From assembly GCA_910592205.1 (NCBI GenBank), contig CAJVPJ010001091.1:1-12400 (forward strand): 12,400 nt of DNA, in the 5' to 3' direction. The stretch's first letter is position 1. Each line of letters opens with the position of its first letter. This document shows positions 8,823 to 12,400 of this stretch, piece by piece. Made by a program: the position numbers and the translations under genes. This stretch comes from Paraglomus occultum (lineage: Eukaryota > Glomeromycota > Glomeromycetes > Paraglomerales > Paraglomeraceae). The notes under the pieces were generated by a model. The model was not told the DNA's origin and ran no database searches. It worked only from the letters and a program-made list of their open reading frames with translations.

Positions 8823-9734
8823 TCTGTGTTGGTTCACTACACTCTAACACAGCATCGATTGTGATGAGTTATGTTGTGTCACACACATTTGTACAACACT
8901 GGCTGATAAAGAAACTTGATTGAAAAGAATGTAATCGGCCTGCTTTTTGTCGATGATGCATATTTCGATGACGTAGATACAATCCATTAAAACAAGTATC
9001 AATCACTCCTTTTAAGTTAAAATACATGAAACTAAAATATAAATCAGATAAAATGATTGCCCTTATCTGTTAAATTTATTATTTTACTATTATATATTAA
9101 TATAATGTGATAATTACAGATACTGTATACAATATCGCAGTAATCGCGATAGAACGTTCAGTAATTGGCCCCGGAACTGAAATTGTTTCAATATAAGCTT
9201 CTACCTTGTTTAAATTGTTAATACAGATAGTCTTATTTAGGCTTTCACAATCCCCATTAATCGATTAAATCGGTGGTTTTTCCGACAGTCCGTAGGATAC
9301 AACGAGGGTATTATAAACCCCGCGTTTGTCAGAAATAATAGCAAACGTGTTTACTGATTACGAGAATTGACGGACAAAATTTGGTTTACCCAACAACCGC
9401 AGACTCGCGCTTTTATATTTTACTGCTTTCAAGAACTGAATTCAAACAGCTGAAATGATGTTAGCTAGCAAAACTACCTTTGCCTTATATACCTTCTATC
9501 GGTTAATAACTAAGTATCTAATTATATACGGAGATTTGTCTAATTACGCTTGTGGTTCGCAGACATAAAAGCTAATTTACAATATTAACATTGTCTATAT
9601 CTTACTGTATAGTCCGACTCTATTTTTGAATATACTTGGTTAATATTAATCTATCACATGATTTATAGATATCGGAAATACGATAAATACAGTCAAAGCT
9701 CGAAAAACCGATATCGGTTTTTCGAGTTAGGCGT
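8823..9734. promoter_or_regulatory. Divergent intergenic region between two kinase loci
   Basis: About 0.9 kb with no coding sequence separates the start codons of the minus-strand kinase-Sel1 gene (8822) and the plus-strand kinase locus (9735), so it should contain both promoters. Only AT-rich tracts and the palindrome at 9699-9726 stand out. No specific transcription-factor site is claimed. Confidence 0.4.
9699..9726. repeat. Perfect 28-bp palindrome before the second kinase locus
   Basis: The left half CTCGAAAAACCGAT (9699-9712) is followed with no spacer by its exact reverse complement (9713-9726). It ends eight bases before the ATG at 9735. A palindrome this long is not expected by chance in 12 kb. 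It could form a cruciform, bind a dimeric regulator, form a hairpin if transcribed in the 5' leader, or be a terminal-repeat remnant of a small element. Confidence 0.8.
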
Positions 9735-10112
9735 ATGATTGTAATTGACTGTATACATTCAACTGCCGATAGTTCGACCGCTTCCGTTCCGGAGTTATCG
9801 GTTCAAATTAACATGACAGATCGAATTACGGCAGACGTATTTAAGGAAAACAATAGTAAAAAAATCGGGTCTTGCTCAAGCGATCGAATTATAGGCGAAA
9901 GCGAATTATCGTGCGGTCGCAGTGAATTTGTTTACAAAAACAGAATATCACCTGACATGGTAAAAAGGAAGGCGCGTATAGTAGCACCGAAACGATTACA
10001 ACGTTGTACTCTAATAACCGCGAATGTTTCCTTCCACAATAATGTTGAGCCTTCAAGACATTCAAATTTCAGAATGTCTGATGTCATTAGAACCCTCTTA
10101 GTATATAATCAT

Positions 10113-10454
10113 AAATGGATCCCTTCCTCGGACATTACAGACATTGGGTCGAGTCAAGTTGGCGACCAGACCATTTATTACGCTATGCACATAGAACATG
10201 GTGATATAATGCTGTTATTACTCAAAACCAACGACATTTGTACACCGGCATTTATGAACGAATTTGCCAGAATGTATTCGCTTCCCACGAACGAATACAA
10301 CGCTCAACCTAATCACTTCCGACGGTACCCGATATGGCTTGAGAGTCGGAACAAATTTATATATGGTGTTACTCAACGTGAAGACAACTACTATCTGTTT
10401 GCTCACAGACTCTTTTATCATTGTTATGCTCAATACGGATTTTGCGATGTATGT
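10113..10454 (+). other. Degenerate kinase N-lobe module A
   Basis: Residues about 127-240 of the first open frame follow the TKL N-lobe plan: KWIPSSDITDIGSSQ (in place of the usual WIPY...I.YIGxGG start), IMLLLLKTND as beta3 with a Lys, AFMNEFARMYSL as helix C, and FIYGVTQREDNYYLF as beta4-beta5. The glycine loop is lost. It ends in a CDVCG motif, typical of the linkers in this kinase family. Predicted non-catalytic. Confidence 0.6.
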
Positions 10455-10507
10455 GGAATTTTAAGATGCAGTCCTGTGTGTGTGGGCATAAACAATTATC
10501 CAACGAA

Positions 10508-10905
10508 TGGACTAGCGGCAACGAGAAACTCGATGAGTTTATCAAGAAATCACAAGAACAAACAAAATCGGCAAACGAAGCTTGCTTGGAATGGATTTCA
10601 TTCGATTGTATGGATGGGTATTATGTAAATAGACGCTTGAGAGGTCTCCCTGTTAACTGTTTTGTAAAGTTGATTCCACTTGAAATAAATGATGAAACGG
10701 ATAGTTCATATTACGACAAGGTAACTGTTCAACTTGGGTGTATTAATCTATCATTATGCATTTAGTCAATTATTGATTATTTAAATGTTATTAGTTATGT
10801 GTTGATCATCCAGATATTCTTATTCCCAGTGTTTGGAGTACTATTGGATTTACTTACAGAACAGACACGCAAAAATACTGCTTGATAAAACAACATTCTT
10901 TGTTT
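10508..10905 (+). other. WTSGN linker and degenerate kinase N-lobe module B
   Basis: WTSGNEKLDEFIKKSQ (10508 on) leads into LEWISFDCMDGYYV, CFVKLIPLE and SSYYDK. Across the 74-bp intron it continues LCVDHPDILIPSVWSTIG and TYRTDTQKYCLIKQHS, i.e. helix C to beta5. No glycine loop or clear beta3 VAxK motif remains. It repeats the plan of module A. The frame changes after QHSLFG before the next linker. Confidence 0.6.
10721..10794 (+). other. Intron in N-lobe module B
   Basis: 74 bp, GTAACTGTT to TATTAG, phase 0; it joins SSYYDK to LCVDHPDIL, restoring the helix C to HPxI pattern of kinases. Confidence 0.65.
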
Positions 10906-10924
10906 GGCATGTACGCCACTCGAT

Positions 10925-11410
10925 TGGACTACAGGCAACAAGTCTTTAGATTCGTTTATTATGGAATCATGGAGTAATGCAAATAATCGACGTGATGCCT
11001 ATATGCAATGGATAAAGTATTCGCGATTGACGAGTATACAAGCGGTGGCATCATTACCCTATGCTTGCACCTATGTCGCAGATTTGCCAGAACCAACGAC
11101 GAATAAATTGATAAGAGTTATGCTGAAAAAGATAGTCGACGGGAATACCCGATCATTTGGCTTTTATCAGGTAAATTATTTTTACGAAAACTATGCAATT
11201 AATTATGTGTTATACATTCTCATCAATAAACGTTGAAATCGACTATATGCCCATTTACAATAGCTAATTACGGAATACCCGGAGATCTTAACGCCAGAAA
11301 ATATTTCGATTATTGGCGTAGCTCAAGGACCATTTACTCGTGAATATTATTTGGCATTCTACCATGCGGCCTATCCGGTCGTTAATAGAGTTGTGCGAAA
11401 GAATAAACAT
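10925..11410 (+). other. WTTGN linker and degenerate kinase N-lobe module C
   Basis: WTTGNKSLDSFIMESW (10925 on) is followed by MQWIKYSRLTSIQ, then NKLIRVMLKKIVDG as beta3 with Lys, FGFYQ-LITEYPEIL across the intron as helix C, and ISIIGVAQGPFTREYYLAF as beta4-beta5. The glycine loop is absent. The linker and lobe order are the same as in module B, so this is a tandem domain repeat. Confidence 0.6.
11171..11263 (+). other. Intron in N-lobe module C
   Basis: 93 bp, GTAAATTATT to ACAATAG, phase 0; it joins FGFYQ to LITEYPEIL. It sits at the same helix C position as the introns in module B and kinase D, which supports duplication of one ancestral exon pair. Confidence 0.7.
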
Positions 11411-11422
11411 GTAAGACATATG

Positions 11423-12167
11423 CAGTATACTGACTTTTATGACATCGAAGAGATCGGATCTGGCGGTCTATAAAGCCAGACATAAAGTCGACGAATACCC
11501 AATCAGAGAAGTGGAACATGTTGTTCTCAAAACGTTATAAGAAGATGCCAGAATCATTTGCTTATGAGGTAAGAAACTCCTGATGACCATTGACTTTCTT
11601 ATCTGGAATGATATTTAACAAATTAATATAATTGATTTTGTCTATAGTTCAGCAATCATGTTAAATGTTCTGACGGTAAATCTGACAAATTTCTCAAAAT
11701 ATATGGTGTTACGCAACAACCAGAGACAAGCGAGTACATAATTGTAATGCAATACGCCAATGATGGTAATCTGTTGTCTTATTTGCATCGAAATATTAAC
11801 AACCTGACATGGAACATGAAATTACAACTTTTGGAAGGCATTGCAAGTAATCTCTATGTTATCCATAAAAAAATTTGGTACACTGTGATCTCCATGGAGG
11901 GAACATAGTCCTAAACGACGATACATCCAAAACGAAAAGAGACGTCGATTTGAGTGTTCCGTTCATATGTGATTTTGGACTCTCTCGGTCAGCGATTGCA
12001 GCCGAGTCGAATTCAGGCGTTCGAGGTGTTTTACCATTTATCGCACCTGAAGTATTTCGTACTCGCAAATTCAGTCGGAAGTCAGATGTATATGCATTGG
12101 GCATTATTATGTATCTGATGGCTAGCGGTGAACCACCGTTCAGAGATAGAGAATTCGATAGGAACTT
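11423..12167 (+). other. Full TKL kinase domain (D), lacking the end of the C-lobe
   Basis: QYTDFYDIEEIGSGG starts the lobe, but the rest of the glycine loop is deleted before YKARHK. VVLKTL gives the beta3 Lys. YGVTQQPETSEYIIVMQYA is beta4 to hinge. HCDLHGGN is the catalytic loop (Asp at 11887-11889, Asn five residues later; Arg replaced by Cys), DFG is at 11971-11979, APE follows in PFIAPEVF, then KSDVYALGIIMYLMASG. The domain stops after REFDRNL at an intron donor. The catalytic set is complete apart from the glycine loop and frame lesions. Confidence 0.75.
11569..11647 (+). other. Intron in kinase domain D
   Basis: 79 bp, GTAAGAAAC to TCTATAG, phase 0, between SFAYE and FSNHVK in helix C. 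Confidence 0.75.
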
Positions 12168-12400
12168 GTAAGAGAATACTAGAATATTTCTTCTCTTTCT
12201 CATGGCGTGATAATTGTTTCACATCATTACGATATCGGACGTTCCATATATTGTTATCAGAGTTATCCCTGATTGCTTCTCCAATAAGGTTACTGATACG
12301 CGAGTTGACTTCCGATATAGCTGGACGTTCGTCAGGATCGTCATCACAGCAGATCTTGGCAAGTTTCTTATATGCCTCGGGCGCCGAGTCAGGCATCGGT
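12082..12400 (-). CDS. C-lobe end of a TKL kinase, on the opposite strand, partial
   Basis: From the window edge the minus strand reads PMPDSAPEAYKKLAKICC, DDDPDERPAISEV and NSRISNLIGEAIRD, which is the kinase subdomain X-XI pattern (YxxLxxxCWxxDPxxRPxxxEI) with the conserved Trp replaced by Cys and the Arg retained. The frame runs on to TGA 12084-12082; the last ~85 bases lie antisense to exon sequence of the plus-strand kinase and are probably not native. The fragment starts close to where the plus-strand kinase breaks off (REFDRNL, 12167), so it may be that gene's own last exon inverted, or the end of a convergent kinase gene lying beyond the window. Confidence 0.6.
   Translation of the reverse strand, partial: PMPDSAPEAYKKLAKICCDDDPDERPAISEVNSRISNLIGEAIRDNSDNNIWNVRYRNDVKQLSRHEKEKKYSSILLQVPIEFSISERWFTASHQIHNNAQCIYI

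Larger units (their letters stand above)
9735..12167 (+). pseudogene. Mosaic TKL kinase locus with repeated N-lobe modules, frame-broken
   Basis: Four exon blocks (9735-10720, 10795-11170, 11264-11568, 11648-12167) with clean short introns encode an unrecognised 125-residue N-terminus with a basic patch (VKRKARIVAPKR), three degenerate kinase N-lobe modules and one full kinase domain. ATG 9735 is the first start in the open frame. Reading needs five frame changes: near 10475-10484 in a (TG)5 tract, between 10889 and 10919, at 11465-11472 inside the glycine loop, at 11535-11541 (TTATAAG) and at the A7 run 11867-11873. Exons, phases and motifs are otherwise well kept, so either this is a young pseudogene or the assembly has indel errors at simple repeats. 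The kinase ends at a donor (GTAAGAG, 12168) in the alphaG region. It is divergent from the kinase-Sel1 gene. Confidence 0.75.

Noticed and set aside
10449-10474. A tiny intron starting GTATGT to explain the first frame change in the mosaic kinase
   Set aside because: It would be about 25 bp, far below the 67-93 bp of the other introns here; a dinucleotide or single-base indel in the (TG)5 tract is simpler.
10911-10937. A 27-bp GTACGC...CTACAG intron near the second frame change
   Set aside because: Too short to be spliced and it would remove the conserved WTTG linker residues.

Overview
The window looks like nuclear DNA of a fungus, most likely a glomeromycete (arbuscular mycorrhizal fungus, Rhizophagus-like). 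The DNA is AT-rich and gene-poor. Genes are split by short GT-AG introns of about 65-95 bp. The two large loci belong to the tyrosine-kinase-like (TKL) kinase family, including a TKL-Sel1 fusion, which is strongly expanded in these fungi. The species assignment is inference from gene content, because no search was run.

Layout. 1-251: AT-rich, no gene seen. 252-806 (-): two exons of an unrecognised gene (copy 1). 807-3326: mostly non-coding AT-rich DNA, with a small microsatellite, a weak exon-like open frame at 904-1071 and a broken fragment that may derive from an alpha/beta-hydrolase (2782-3088). 3327-4180 (+): a second, broken copy of the first gene in inverted orientation. It is interrupted by about 75 bp whose minus strand reads as a piece of nucleoside diphosphate kinase. 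4834-5130 (-): one exon of an unrecognised Trp-rich protein. 5131-6010: AT-rich, nothing recognised. 6011-6187: decayed Sel1 repeat units.

6188-8822 (-): an intact four-exon gene for a TKL kinase followed by eleven 36-residue Sel1 repeats (799 aa by my splice model). It reads away from a second TKL locus that starts at 9735 (+), so the two kinases are divergent around a ~0.9 kb intergenic region. That region contains a perfect 28-bp palindrome eight bases before the second ATG.

9735-12167 (+): a mosaic kinase locus. Three degenerate kinase N-lobe modules are separated by Trp-(Thr/Ser)-Gly-Asn linkers and followed by a full kinase domain with recognisable VxLK, HCD, DFG and APE motifs. Five reading-frame breaks, several in short sequence repeats, make it a pseudogene or an indel-prone assembly. 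The kinase stops at an intron donor in the alphaG region (12168). The expected C-lobe continuation is then found on the opposite strand (12400 down to about 12082), which suggests an inversion at that intron or a convergent relative. Nothing resembling a bacterial operon, CRISPR array or prophage is present.
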